The position numbers and the translations under genes were made by a program. Source: Paraburkholderia sp. Tr-20389 (GTDB lineage: Bacteria; Pseudomonadota; Gammaproteobacteria; Burkholderiales; Burkholderiaceae). From it: a stretch of DNA of 64,000 nt. The stretch lies in assembly GCF_017104565.1 (NCBI RefSeq), contig NZ_JAAGPD010000032.1, forward strand, positions 62,001 to 126,000, written 5' to 3'. This document shows, piece after piece, positions 51,808 through 60,209 of the stretch. The notes under the pieces are model-generated. The model did not search any database, was not told the origin of the DNA, and saw only the letters and a program-made list of their open reading frames with translations. The stretch's first letter is position 1. Each line of letters begins with the position of its first letter.

Positions 51808-52862
51808 TCCGGCGCTGCGCTTTGCGTGCTCGCACGCACGACGAGTTCGAATCCCACATCGACGATGCGCGGTTCGCGCTCGTCCTCGGGTAGTTCCGCG
51901 CGCTCCATCAACTCCTGCGCGATGCGCAGGCCGATCTGGGTCGCGCGCGGCTGAATCGTCGTGAGCGGCGGCACGCATTCCTCGCTGAACGGCAGGTCGC
52001 CGAAACCAGCCACGCGCAAGCGCTGCGGGACGGCAAGCCCGCGCCGCTGCGCTTCGAACAGCACGCCTAGCGCGATCACATCGTTCGAACAGGCAATCGT
52101 ATCGACGTCCGGCATGCGCTGAAGAATGTCGCTCAATGCGTGCGCGCCCGTTTTCGGCGACGCATCGCCCGGCACATCTTCGACGTGCACGTTGAGGCCC
52201 GCCTTCAGCATCGTGCGGCCGAAGCCTTCGCAACGCTGGCGTGCACGCACGTCGCTTGCCATGCGCGCGCCGATGAATGCCACGCGCTGCGCGCCGATTT
52301 CCAGCATGTGCCGCCCGATCGTTTCGCCGGCTTCGTAGTGCGAGAAGCCCACTTGCAGATCGAAAGGCTGTTCGCCGAGTTCCCACATCTCCGCGACGGG
52401 CGCGCGCGCACCGCGCAACAGCGCGCGTGTTTCGTCGTCGTGACGGCAGCCCGTGACGACCAGCGCCGTCGGCGACCACGACAGGAACGTTCGCACAAGG
52501 TCCGCCTCGCGGCCGGGTTCGTATTCGGTTGCGCCGAGCAGCAACTGATAGCCGTGCCGGTCGAACTCTTTCTGCATCGCAGCGACCGTCGCCGAAAAGA
52601 ACGCGTTGCCGAGCGACGGCACGACGACGCCGATGGCTCGCGTGCGCGCGGCGGCCAGGCTGCCCGCCAGCAGATTGGGAACGTAGCCGAGCACGTCGAT
52701 CGCCTGCTTGATGCGCGGCGCGATGCGCGGCGATACGGCCTCGGGGTTGCGCAGAAACAGGGAAACCGAGCTGGCGGACACGCGAGCGCGCGCGGCGACG
52801 TCATCCATCGTCACGCGATTGGTGCTGCGCCGGGAGCGCGGTGCCTTGGCTGTCTGGGACAT
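51795..52862 (-). CDS. LacI-family repressor of the sulfoquinovose cluster
   Basis: A 355-residue LacI/GalR regulator. The helix-turn-helix is VTMDDVAARARVSASSVSLF (residues 17-36) with hinge YVPNLLAGSLAAART; the effector domain follows (IGVVVPSLGNAFFS, FSHYEAGETIGRHMLEIGA). It is divergent from the sulfogluconolactonase gene. Perfect palindromes with the AGCGCT core, typical of this family's operators, occur once in this gap (52993-53006) and once ahead of the downstream transporter operon (55488-55501), so it very probably represses both units. The inducer would be sulfoquinovose or an intermediate; this is inferred from context. Confidence 0.88.
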   Translation of the reverse strand: MSQTAKAPRSRRSTNRVTMDDVAARARVSASSVSLFLRNPEAVSPRIAPRIKQAIDVLGYVPNLLAGSLAAARTRAIGVVVPSLGNAFFSATVAAMQKEFDRHGYQLLLGATEYEPGREADLVRTFLSWSPTALVVTGCRHDDETRALLRGARAPVAEMWELGEQPFDLQVGFSHYEAGETIGRHMLEIGAQRVAFIGARMASDVRARQRCEGFGRTMLKAGLNVHVEDVPGDASPKTGAHALSDILQRMPDVDTIACSNDVIALGVLFEAQRRGLAVPQRLRVAGFGDLPFSEECVPPLTTIQPRATQIGLRIAQELMERAELPEDEREPRIVDVGFELVVRASTQSAAPDQEA

Positions 52863-52976
52863 GGGCTGCGAGCGGTCGGAAGGGCAAGCGCCACGGTCGG
52901 CGCGGAGCCTGTATTGTAATTGCCGCAGCGCAACGAGTCATCTTCTCCGCACTAACCCTGGTATCGCGTAGGGAAA

Positions 52977-52990
52977 TCGTAGCGCTATTA
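52977..52990. promoter_or_regulatory. Degenerate auxiliary operator
   Basis: TCGTAGCGCTATTA keeps the AGCGCT centre and part of the arms of the main palindrome, and is centred 16 bp upstream of it. It may be a weak second binding site in the LacI/lactonase gap. Confidence 0.35.
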
Positions 52991-52992
52991 TT

Positions 52993-53006
52993 TCGCAGCG
53001 CTGCGA
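52993..53006. promoter_or_regulatory. LacI operator, perfect palindrome, copy 1
   Basis: TCGCAGCGCTGCGA, a fully symmetric 14-mer 34 bp before the lactonase start. The same 14 bases stand ahead of the SSS transporter gene at 55488-55501. Confidence 0.8.
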
Positions 53007-53040
53007 TTTTAGCGTTGCGGCCTGAACAACCGAACCCGAC

Positions 53041-53937
53041 ATGCCCTCTTTCGATCTTCGTTGCGTCCTCGACGCCCAAGCCCAACTCGGTGAATGTCCT
53101 CGCTGGGACGAGCGCGAGCGCGTGCTGTACTGGGTCGACATTCTCGAACCGGCACTGCATCGCTTCGATCCCGCGACGGGCATCGACCGGACGTTCGCGC
53201 TGCCGGAGCACATTGGCTGCTTCGCGCTGCGCGAAGGCGGCGGCTTCATCGCGGGTCTGCGCTCGGGCATCTGGACGCTCGACGAACAGGCGCGTCCCGT
53301 GCGGCAACTCGCTGCCAATCCGGAAGACGTGTACACGAGCCGCTTCAACGACGGCCGCTGCGACGCGGCGGGCCGTTTTTTCGCGGGCACGATCGACGAG
53401 CCGAAGGCCGGCGGCAACGCGCATCTGTATCGCCTGGCGGACGGCAAGCTCGATGCGCTGAGCGCGGGCTTGCTGACATCGAACGGACTCGCGTTCAGCC
53501 CGGATAACCGCTGGCTCTATCACTCCGACACACCCAACTTCACGATCTACCGCCGCGCGTTCGATCTGGCGACGGGCGCATGCGGCGAGGCGGAAGTGTG
53601 GGCACGCATTCAGCCGACCGCCGACGATCGCGGCCGCCCGGACGGCGCCGCCGTCGATGCCGAGGGCTACTACTGGAGCGCGTTTTACGAAGGCGGGCGC
53701 GTGGTCCGCTTCGCGCCGGACGGAACGGTCGATGCGGTGCATCCCGTGCCCGTGCGCTGCCCGACCATGTGCGCGTTCGGCGGCGACGATCTGCGTACGT
53801 TGTACATCACGACGGCGCGCGCGGGGCGCAGCGCCGACGAACTCGAACGCGAGCCGCTGGCGGGCGGCCTCTTCGCGATGCGCACTGACGTGCCGGGCCT
53901 GCCCGAGCCGCGCTGGCGCGAAAACACAGTCGCATAA
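53041..53937 (+). CDS. SMP-30/gluconolactonase-family sulfogluconolactonase
   Basis: A 298-residue six-bladed SMP-30 lactonase. Metal ligands are visible as E18 (LGECPRW), N103 (SRFNDGRCD), N148 (TSNGLAFSPD) and D201 (GRPDGAAVD). In this cluster the expected reaction is opening of 6-deoxy-6-sulfogluconolactone, made by the SQ dehydrogenase, to 6-deoxy-6-sulfogluconate. No signal peptide, so it is cytoplasmic, as the pathway needs. It is the first gene of the two-gene unit with the aldehyde dehydrogenase and lies right behind the LacI operator. Sugar-lactone chemistry is sure; the sulfo-substrate is inferred from the operon. Confidence 0.85.
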   Translation: MPSFDLRCVLDAQAQLGECPRWDERERVLYWVDILEPALHRFDPATGIDRTFALPEHIGCFALREGGGFIAGLRSGIWTLDEQARPVRQLAANPEDVYTSRFNDGRCDAAGRFFAGTIDEPKAGGNAHLYRLADGKLDALSAGLLTSNGLAFSPDNRWLYHSDTPNFTIYRRAFDLATGACGEAEVWARIQPTADDRGRPDGAAVDAEGYYWSAFYEGGRVVRFAPDGTVDAVHPVPVRCPTMCAFGGDDLRTLYITTARAGRSADELEREPLAGGLFAMRTDVPGLPEPRWRENTVA

Positions 53938-53968
53938 GCGCATGAACTTACTCTCGACGGACCCTGAC

Positions 53969-55435
53969 ATGCCTGATCTGAAAGACTCCACTCTGTTGCG
54001 CACGCAATGCCTGATCGGCGGCGAATGGCGCGCCGCGCACGACGGCCGCACCTTCGACGTCACCGATCCCGCGACGGGCGCGCTGATCGCCAGCGTGCCG
54101 TCGATGACGGCGGTCGAAACGCGCGAGGCGATCGCAGCGGCCGAAGCGGCGCTGCCCGCGTGGCGTGCGCTGACGGCCAAGGCGCGGGCCACGCTGCTGC
54201 GCAAATGGCACGACCTGATGCTCGAACATCAGGACGATCTCGCGTTGCTGATGACGGCCGAACAGGGCAAACCGCTCGCCGAAGCGAAGGGCGAGATCGG
54301 GTTTGCCGCGAGCTTTATCGAATGGTTCGCGGAAGAGGCGCGCCGCGTCGACGGCGATGTGATCGCGACGCCCGCGAACGACCGGCGTCTGGTCACGATC
54401 CGCCAGCCCGTCGGTGTGTGCGCGGCGATCACGCCGTGGAATTTTCCGGCCGCGATGATCACGCGCAAGGCCGGTCCGGCGCTCGCGGCGGGCTGCACGA
54501 TGGTGCTGAAGCCCGCCTCGCAGACGCCGTTTTCGGCGCTCGCCCTCGCGGCGCTGGCCGAGCGCGCGGGCATTCCGGCCGGCGTGCTCAACGTCGTGAC
54601 GGGCGATCCGCAGCCCATCGCCGAAGAACTCACGGGTAATCCCGTCGTGCGCAAGCTGTCGTTCACGGGCTCGACGGGCATCGGCGCGAAGCTCATGGAG
54701 CAGGGCGCGCGGCATATCCAGAAGCTGTCGCTGGAACTGGGCGGCAATGCGCCGTTCATCGTGTTCGACGATGCCGACATCGACGCCGCGATCGAAGGCG
54801 CGCTGATCTCGAAGTACCGCAACGCGGGTCAAACCTGCGTGTGCGCGAACCGCTTCTTCGTGCAGGCAGGTGTCTACGAAGCGTTCGTCGACAAGCTCGC
54901 GACGCGCGTGCAGGCGCTGCGCTGCGGTGACGGACGCGAGCCGTCGACGCAGATCGGTCCGCTGATCGACGCGCGCGCACTGTCCAAGGTGAACGAACTC
55001 GTCGCGGACGCCCGCGCGCAAGGCGCGAACGTGCTGTGCGGCGGCGAACCGCTCGCGCTCGCTGGAGACGGCACGGCGCGCCACTATGCGCCGACCGTGC
55101 TGACGAACGTCACGCCGTCGATGCGCGTCGCACGCGAAGAAATCTTCGGCCCGGTTGCGCCCGTCATGCGCTTCACCGACGAGCAGGACGTGATCGCGCT
55201 CGCCAACGATACCGAGTTCGGTCTCGCCAGCTACTTCTACACGCGCGACATGGCACGCGTCTGGCGTGTCGCGGAAGCGCTGGAGTTCGGTATGGTCGGC
55301 ATCAACACGGGGCTGATCTCGACAGCGGAAGCGCCGTTCGGCGGCGTCAAGCAGTCGGGCCTCGGTCGCGAAGGTTCAAAATACGGTATCGACGAATACC
55401 TGGAAATAAAGTACCTGTGCATGCAGGTGGCCTGA
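53969..55435 (+). CDS. NAD(P)-dependent sulfolactaldehyde dehydrogenase (GabD-like ALDH)
   Basis: A 488-residue aldehyde dehydrogenase. The catalytic Cys is C290 in NAGQTCVCANR and the general base is E256 in LSLELGGNAP; PWNFPAAMITRK and GSTGIG are cofactor motifs. By sequence it is close to succinate-semialdehyde dehydrogenases, as is the sulfolactaldehyde (SLA) dehydrogenase of Pseudomonas putida SQ1, which converts SLA to sulfolactate in the last sulfo-ED step. I take the ATG at 53969 (MPDLKDSTLLRTQC), which matches where GabD proteins begin; an ATG at 53942 is in frame. It follows the lactonase by 31 bp. Confidence 0.87.
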   Translation: MPDLKDSTLLRTQCLIGGEWRAAHDGRTFDVTDPATGALIASVPSMTAVETREAIAAAEAALPAWRALTAKARATLLRKWHDLMLEHQDDLALLMTAEQGKPLAEAKGEIGFAASFIEWFAEEARRVDGDVIATPANDRRLVTIRQPVGVCAAITPWNFPAAMITRKAGPALAAGCTMVLKPASQTPFSALALAALAERAGIPAGVLNVVTGDPQPIAEELTGNPVVRKLSFTGSTGIGAKLMEQGARHIQKLSLELGGNAPFIVFDDADIDAAIEGALISKYRNAGQTCVCANRFFVQAGVYEAFVDKLATRVQALRCGDGREPSTQIGPLIDARALSKVNELVADARAQGANVLCGGEPLALAGDGTARHYAPTVLTNVTPSMRVAREEIFGPVAPVMRFTDEQDVIALANDTEFGLASYFYTRDMARVWRVAEALEFGMVGINTGLISTAEAPFGGVKQSGLGREGSKYGIDEYLEIKYLCMQVA

Positions 55436-55487
55436 TCGCGCGGCGGTTTTCGTAAGACACCGGGCGGATTTAAGGCTCGCGCAGAAA

Positions 55488-55501
55488 TCGCAGCGCTGCG
55501 A
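55488..55501. promoter_or_regulatory. LacI operator, perfect palindrome, copy 2
   Basis: TCGCAGCGCTGCGA, identical to 52993-53006, 71 bp before the SSS symporter start and in the gap after the aldehyde dehydrogenase. It marks a second promoter of the same regulon, starting the transporter/glycosidase/core-pathway operon. Confidence 0.8.
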
Positions 55502-55571
55502 AAATACTGCCCGGTTGTCGGACGCATCGCCCACACGAGCACGAAGACAACCTCAAAGGGATGAGGAGACA

Positions 55572-57320
55572 ATGATTTTCACCATACTGAGTTTTGCGTT
55601 TTTCACCGCGCTGGTCGGCTTCGTGTCGTACCTGTTCACGCGGCGCGCGAAGGATCACGGCGCGCGCGGCTACTTCATGGCGAGCGGCGGACTCACGGGC
55701 TGGTTCATCGCCGGCTCGATGATGCTGACCAATCTTTCCGCTGAGCAGATGGTGGGTCTGAACGGCGACGCGTACGCGCACAACCTCTCGGCGATGGCGT
55801 GGGAATGCACGGCCGCCATCGCGACCGTCGCGCTCGCGATGTTCTTTCTGCCGCGTTACCTTCGCGGCGGCTTTTCGACCTTGCCGCAATTCCTCGAAGA
55901 ACGTTTCGACTCGACGACGCGTCGCGTGGTCAGCGCGTTCTTCGTGATCGGCTACATGCTGGTCGCGAATCCGTCGGGCCTGTATCTTGGCGCGATCACG
56001 TTCAATCAGGTGTTCGGCGTGCAGGCACTGCTCGGCACGTCGTACGCGAGCACGATCACGATTCTCGTGTGGATGTCGGGGATCATCGGCGCGCTGTATG
56101 CGATCTTCGGCGGACTGCGCGCGGTGGCCGTGTCCGACACGATCAACGGCATCGGTCTGCTGGTCGCCGGCTTGATGGTGCCCGTGCTCGGGCTGTTCGC
56201 GCTCGGTCACGGCGATTTCCTCGCCGGCGTGCACACCATTGCGACGCAGGCGCCCGAAAAGCTCTCCGCGATCGGCGGCCCGCACGATTCCGTTCCGTTC
56301 GGCACGCTGTTCACCGGGATGATCTTCGCGAACCTGTTCTACTGGTGTACGAACCAGGCGATCGTGCAGCGCACGTTCGCAGCGAAGAGCCTTGCCGAAG
56401 GCCAGAAGGGCGTACTGCTGTCGGGCCTGATGAAGCTGCTCGTGCCGCTGATCATGATGTTGCCGGGCGTGGTCGCGTTTCATCTGTATGCGGCGCATCC
56501 GCTCGGCCGCCCGGACCTCGCGTATCCGCAACTCGTGACGGATGTGTTGCCGTGGTGGGCGAAGGGCTTCTTCATCGCAGTGCTGTTCGGCACGGTGATG
56601 AGCCACTTCAATGCCGTGATCAACAGCACGGCGACGCTGATCGCATTCGACTTCTATCGCGTGTGGAAGCCCGAGGCGAGCGATGAAAAACTGATCCGTG
56701 TCGGCAAGACGGCCAGCGTGGTGATCGCCGTCGTGTCGCTGCTCGTCGCGCCGCTGCTGATGTACGCGCCGGATGGCATCTACACGGTGATGCGCCGCTT
56801 CACCGGCTTCTACAACATTCCGATCATCGCAGTCGTGCTGGTGGGTTTCTTCAGCAAGAAGATCGGCGCGTTCCCCGCGAAGATGGTGTTGCTGCTACAT
56901 GTGATCGTCTACACGCTCGGCATTCTCGTGTTCCAGGTCGACAAGATGCTCGGCATCAACTTCATTCACATCATGGGCATCCTGTTCGTGTGCGAAGTCG
57001 CGCTGATGCTGGTGCTCGGTGCGCGCCATCAACGCGCAAAGGCATACGAGCCGCAGTCTCGGCAAACGGGCGATCTCACGCCGTGGCGTCATGCCAGCAC
57101 GATGAGCGTGTTCCTGATCGCGATGCTCGTGAGCATCTACCTGACGCTGTCGCCGATCGGCGTGGCCCGGCATGGCGGCGTGACGACGCAATACGAAGTG
57201 CTGATGGTGGTGACGTGGTGCGTGGCGATCGGACTGATTGCGCTGTTCCGCCGCCGTGCGTCGGCAAGTGGACGCTCGCTCGCATGGAACCAGTCGCCGA
57301 GCGAATCGAACGGACACTGA
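55572..57320 (+). CDS. SSS-family sodium/solute symporter, candidate sulfoquinovose importer
   Basis: A 582-residue sodium:solute symporter with about 14 hydrophobic segments, of the SglT/YidK sugar branch. The N-terminus has FMASGGLTGWFIAGSMMLTN and NLSAEQMVGLNGDAYAH, the sodium-site helix region of vSGLT-like proteins; FYWCTNQAIVQRTFAAKS is another SglT mark. The ATG at 55572 has GATGAGGAGACA ahead. It opens the main operon right after the second operator and before the sulfoquinovosidase, so uptake of SQ or its glycerol glycoside is the obvious role. Described SQ importers are of other families (YihO MFS/GPH type, ABC), so this is an alternative. Confidence 0.87.
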   Translation: MIFTILSFAFFTALVGFVSYLFTRRAKDHGARGYFMASGGLTGWFIAGSMMLTNLSAEQMVGLNGDAYAHNLSAMAWECTAAIATVALAMFFLPRYLRGGFSTLPQFLEERFDSTTRRVVSAFFVIGYMLVANPSGLYLGAITFNQVFGVQALLGTSYASTITILVWMSGIIGALYAIFGGLRAVAVSDTINGIGLLVAGLMVPVLGLFALGHGDFLAGVHTIATQAPEKLSAIGGPHDSVPFGTLFTGMIFANLFYWCTNQAIVQRTFAAKSLAEGQKGVLLSGLMKLLVPLIMMLPGVVAFHLYAAHPLGRPDLAYPQLVTDVLPWWAKGFFIAVLFGTVMSHFNAVINSTATLIAFDFYRVWKPEASDEKLIRVGKTASVVIAVVSLLVAPLLMYAPDGIYTVMRRFTGFYNIPIIAVVLVGFFSKKIGAFPAKMVLLLHVIVYTLGILVFQVDKMLGINFIHIMGILFVCEVALMLVLGARHQRAKAYEPQSRQTGDLTPWRHASTMSVFLIAMLVSIYLTLSPIGVARHGGVTTQYEVLMVVTWCVAIGLIALFRRRASASGRSLAWNQSPSESNGH

Positions 57321-57360
57321 ACCAAACGTATCAACCCAACGCAATAGCAAGGTAAAGCTG

Positions 57361-59391
57361 ATGAACTGGCAGACAGAAGCGGGCGGCAAGCTCGTGCTGC
57401 GCGTGGCAGGCCGCACGCTCTTCGAACATGCACCGGAAGCGCCCGCTGTGTTCGTGGGGCATGGCGTCGAAACGATCGACATGTATCGCGGCAATTTCGA
57501 CATCAGCGATTACGTCGAAGAGCGCGTCGCGCTGCGCGATGCACGTCTCACGCAGCAACAGGACGGCAGCGCGCGCATCGAACTGGCGCGCGACGCGCAA
57601 GCCGCTGCCGAACTGACGATCGTCGCCAGCGAATCGGCACATGGCGTGCAACTGTCGTTGTCTGCCTCGGGCAGCGAGATCAACCGTGTGTGGTGGCGCG
57701 TGCCCGCGCAGCGCGACGAACACGTGTGGGGCTGCGGCGAGCAGATGTCGTATTTCGATCTGCGTGGCCGGAGCTATCCGCTGTGGACGTCGGAGCCCGG
57801 CGTGGGCCGCGACAAGAGCACGCATCTGACGTGGCAGGCCGACACGACATCGAAGTCGGGCGGCGACTACTACAACACCAACTATCCGCAACCGACCTTC
57901 GTGTCGTCGCAGAAGTACTGCCTGCACGCTGAAACGACGGCCTATGCGGACTTCGATTTCCGTCACGACGAGCGGCACGAACTGCAATTCTGGGCAGTTC
58001 CCGAGAAGCTCGAATTCATCTTCGCCGACGACTTCGTCACGCTCGTCGAGCGCATTTCGCAACGCTTCGGCCGTCAGCCCGCGCTGCCCGCATGGGTGAT
58101 GGACGGCGCGATCCTCGGCCTGAAGAACGGCCGTGATCACGCGCAGAAGATCATGGAGCAGAGCCGTGCAGCAGGCCTGAAAGTGAGCGGCCTGTGGTGC
58201 GAAGACTGGGTCGGCATCCGGCAGACCTCGTTCGGCAAGCGTCTCTTCTGGGACTGGCGCTGGAACGAAACGCGCTATCCCGGTCACGCCGAATGGGTGA
58301 AGCAACTCAACGCCGAAGGCGTGCGCTTTCTCGGCTACGTGAATCCGTATCTGTGCAACGACGGCACGCTGTACGTCGAAGCAAAGCAGGCCGGCTATCT
58401 GGCGACGCGCGCGGACGGCAGCGACTATCTCGTCGATTTCGGCGAGTTCGATTGCGGCGTGGTGGACTTCACGAATCCAGCGGCGGCAAGCTGGTTCGAA
58501 CAGCGCGTGATTCGCGACGAGATGCTGAACAAGGGCCTCGACGGCTGGATGGCGGACTTCGGCGAATACCTGCCGACGGACCTGACGCTCGCCAACGGCG
58601 TCGACGCAAAGCTGATGCACAACGCGTGGCCGACGCTGTGGGCGCAGGTCAACGCGCGCGCCATCGAAGGCGCGGGACGCACGGGCGACGCCGTGTTCTT
58701 CATGCGCGCGGGCTACACCGGCGTGCAGGCGCATTGCCCATTGCTGTGGGCGGGCGACCAGTCCGTCGACTTCACGCGTCACGACGGCTTGCAGACGGTG
58801 ATCTGCGGCGCGTTGTCGTCGGGGCTGCTGGGCAACGCGTATCACCATAGCGATATCGGCGGATACACGAGCCTGTTCGGCAATACGCGTACGCCCGAGC
58901 TGTTCCAGCGCTGGGCCGAAATGGCCGCTTTCACGCCGATGATGCGCACGCACGAAGGCAATCGTCCCGACGAGAACTTCCAGTTCTGGCAGGACGCCGG
59001 CGTGCTCGCGCACTTCGCGCGCATGACGCGCGTGTTCGTGGCGCTCAAGCCGTACGTGCAAGGCCTCGCCGATGAAGCGGCGGCGCGCGGTCTGCCGTTG
59101 CAGCGTCCGCTCTTCCTGCATTACGAGCACGATCGCTCGACGTACGCGATCCAGGACCACTATCTGTATGGCCGCGATCTGCTCGTCGCGCCCGTGCACG
59201 CGGCGGGCGCGACGCAATGGCGCGTGTATCTGCCGCAAGGCGATGCATGGACGCATCTATGGAGCGGCACGCGATACGAAGGCGGTCAGCATGTGGACGT
59301 GGCCGCACCGCTCGGCGAGCCGCCCGTGTTCGTGCGCCAGGGCGCGGCGCGCGAAGCGCAACTGCTCGATCTCGCGAAGGACGCAGCGTGA
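57361..59391 (+). CDS. yihQ: GH31 sulfoquinovosidase (YihQ type)
   Basis: A 676-residue GH31 enzyme. It aligns closely with E. coli YihQ over the catalytic region: nucleophile D399 (GWMADFGEYLPTD) and acid/base D466 (LWAGDQSVDF). The sulfonate-binding set is complete in its KERWY form: K255 (LGLKNGRD), E281 (WCEDWVGIR), R294 and W297 (GKRLFW) and Y502 (SDIGGYTSLF). The E. coli enzyme has Q/Q in the first two places. It releases SQ from SQ-glycerol and related glycosides of plant sulfolipid. No signal peptide, so it acts in the cytosol after uptake by the preceding symporter. The start ATG at 57361 has AAGGTAAAGCTG ahead. Confidence 0.93.
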   Translation: MNWQTEAGGKLVLRVAGRTLFEHAPEAPAVFVGHGVETIDMYRGNFDISDYVEERVALRDARLTQQQDGSARIELARDAQAAAELTIVASESAHGVQLSLSASGSEINRVWWRVPAQRDEHVWGCGEQMSYFDLRGRSYPLWTSEPGVGRDKSTHLTWQADTTSKSGGDYYNTNYPQPTFVSSQKYCLHAETTAYADFDFRHDERHELQFWAVPEKLEFIFADDFVTLVERISQRFGRQPALPAWVMDGAILGLKNGRDHAQKIMEQSRAAGLKVSGLWCEDWVGIRQTSFGKRLFWDWRWNETRYPGHAEWVKQLNAEGVRFLGYVNPYLCNDGTLYVEAKQAGYLATRADGSDYLVDFGEFDCGVVDFTNPAAASWFEQRVIRDEMLNKGLDGWMADFGEYLPTDLTLANGVDAKLMHNAWPTLWAQVNARAIEGAGRTGDAVFFMRAGYTGVQAHCPLLWAGDQSVDFTRHDGLQTVICGALSSGLLGNAYHHSDIGGYTSLFGNTRTPELFQRWAEMAAFTPMMRTHEGNRPDENFQFWQDAGVLAHFARMTRVFVALKPYVQGLADEAAARGLPLQRPLFLHYEHDRSTYAIQDHYLYGRDLLVAPVHAAGATQWRVYLPQGDAWTHLWSGTRYEGGQHVDVAAPLGEPPVFVRQGAAREAQLLDLAKDAA

Positions 59392-60209
59392 GCACGACGC
59401 CGTTCCTGCACCATCTGCTGTTCGCGGTGTGCGTCGCGACGGCGACGTTCACGCAAAGCCTGACGGGCTTTGCGTTCGGACTCGTGCTGCTCGGCCTCGT
59501 CGCGGTGTTTCATCTCGCGCCGCTGCCTGTTGCGGCGAACGTGGTCACGGTGATGGTGCTCGCCAATGCCGCATTGCTCGTGCGCGGCGTGCCGAACTTG
59601 CCGCGCCGTTTGCTGGCGCCGTCGTATGGCAGCAGTCTGGTCGGCGTCGCGATCGGCGCCTGTCTGCTCGCGTGGCTTTCCGATAATGCGATCGGCGTCG
59701 TGCGTTTTGCACTCGGACTCGCGATTCTCGCGTGCAGCCTGTTGCTCGTCGTGCAGACGAAGCCGCGTGCGCAGCTCGCATCGCCGGGGACGTTCGCGTT
59801 CTATGGCTGTATTTCCGGCGTGATGGGCGGCGTATTCGCGAGCGCCGGTCCGCCGATGGTGTTCCATCTTTACCGCCAGCCGCTCGATCGCGTGGTCGTG
59901 CGCGACACGCTGGTGCTGCTGTTCGCAGTCAATGCGGTTTTGCGGCTCGTCATCGTGCTTGCGCAAGGACGTTTCGATGCGGCATCGCTGGCGCTGAGCG
60001 CCGAAGCGTTGCCCGTCGTGCTGACCGTCACGTGGCTCGCGCGCCGCTATCCGCCCAACTGGTCGCCTACCGCCGTGCGGCGCGTCGTCTTCGTGCTGCT
60101 GGCGATTGCCGGTGCAAGTCTCGTGGCGCCCGCCGTCACGGGCGCGACGGCTCAGGCACACGCGAAGGTCAGCGCGGCATCTCATCAACCTGGTACTTTG
60201 ACGGCGTGA
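59388..60209 (+). CDS. TauE/SafE-family anion exporter, candidate sulfolactate exporter
   Basis: A 273-residue membrane protein of eight hydrophobic segments in two repeats (TQSLTGFAFGLVLLGLVAVF and GCISGVMGGVFASAGPPMVF are the paired motifs). TauE/SafE proteins export sulfonates such as sulfolactate and sulfoacetate. It starts with GTG overlapping the sulfoquinovosidase stop (GTGA) and ends overlapping the dehydratase start in the same way, so its synthesis is coupled to both. In the sulfo-ED pathway the C3-sulfonate is not broken down and must leave the cell, which fits. Confidence 0.85.
   Translation: MSTTPFLHHLLFAVCVATATFTQSLTGFAFGLVLLGLVAVFHLAPLPVAANVVTVMVLANAALLVRGVPNLPRRLLAPSYGSSLVGVAIGACLLAWLSDNAIGVVRFALGLAILACSLLLVVQTKPRAQLASPGTFAFYGCISGVMGGVFASAGPPMVFHLYRQPLDRVVVRDTLVLLFAVNAVLRLVIVLAQGRFDAASLALSAEALPVVLTVTWLARRYPPNWSPTAVRRVVFVLLAIAGASLVAPAVTGATAQAHAKVSAASHQPGTLTA

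Noticed and set aside
57361-59391. Plain alpha-glucosidase
   Set aside because: The sulfonate-binding residues and the surrounding sulfo-ED genes fit a sulfoquinovosidase instead.
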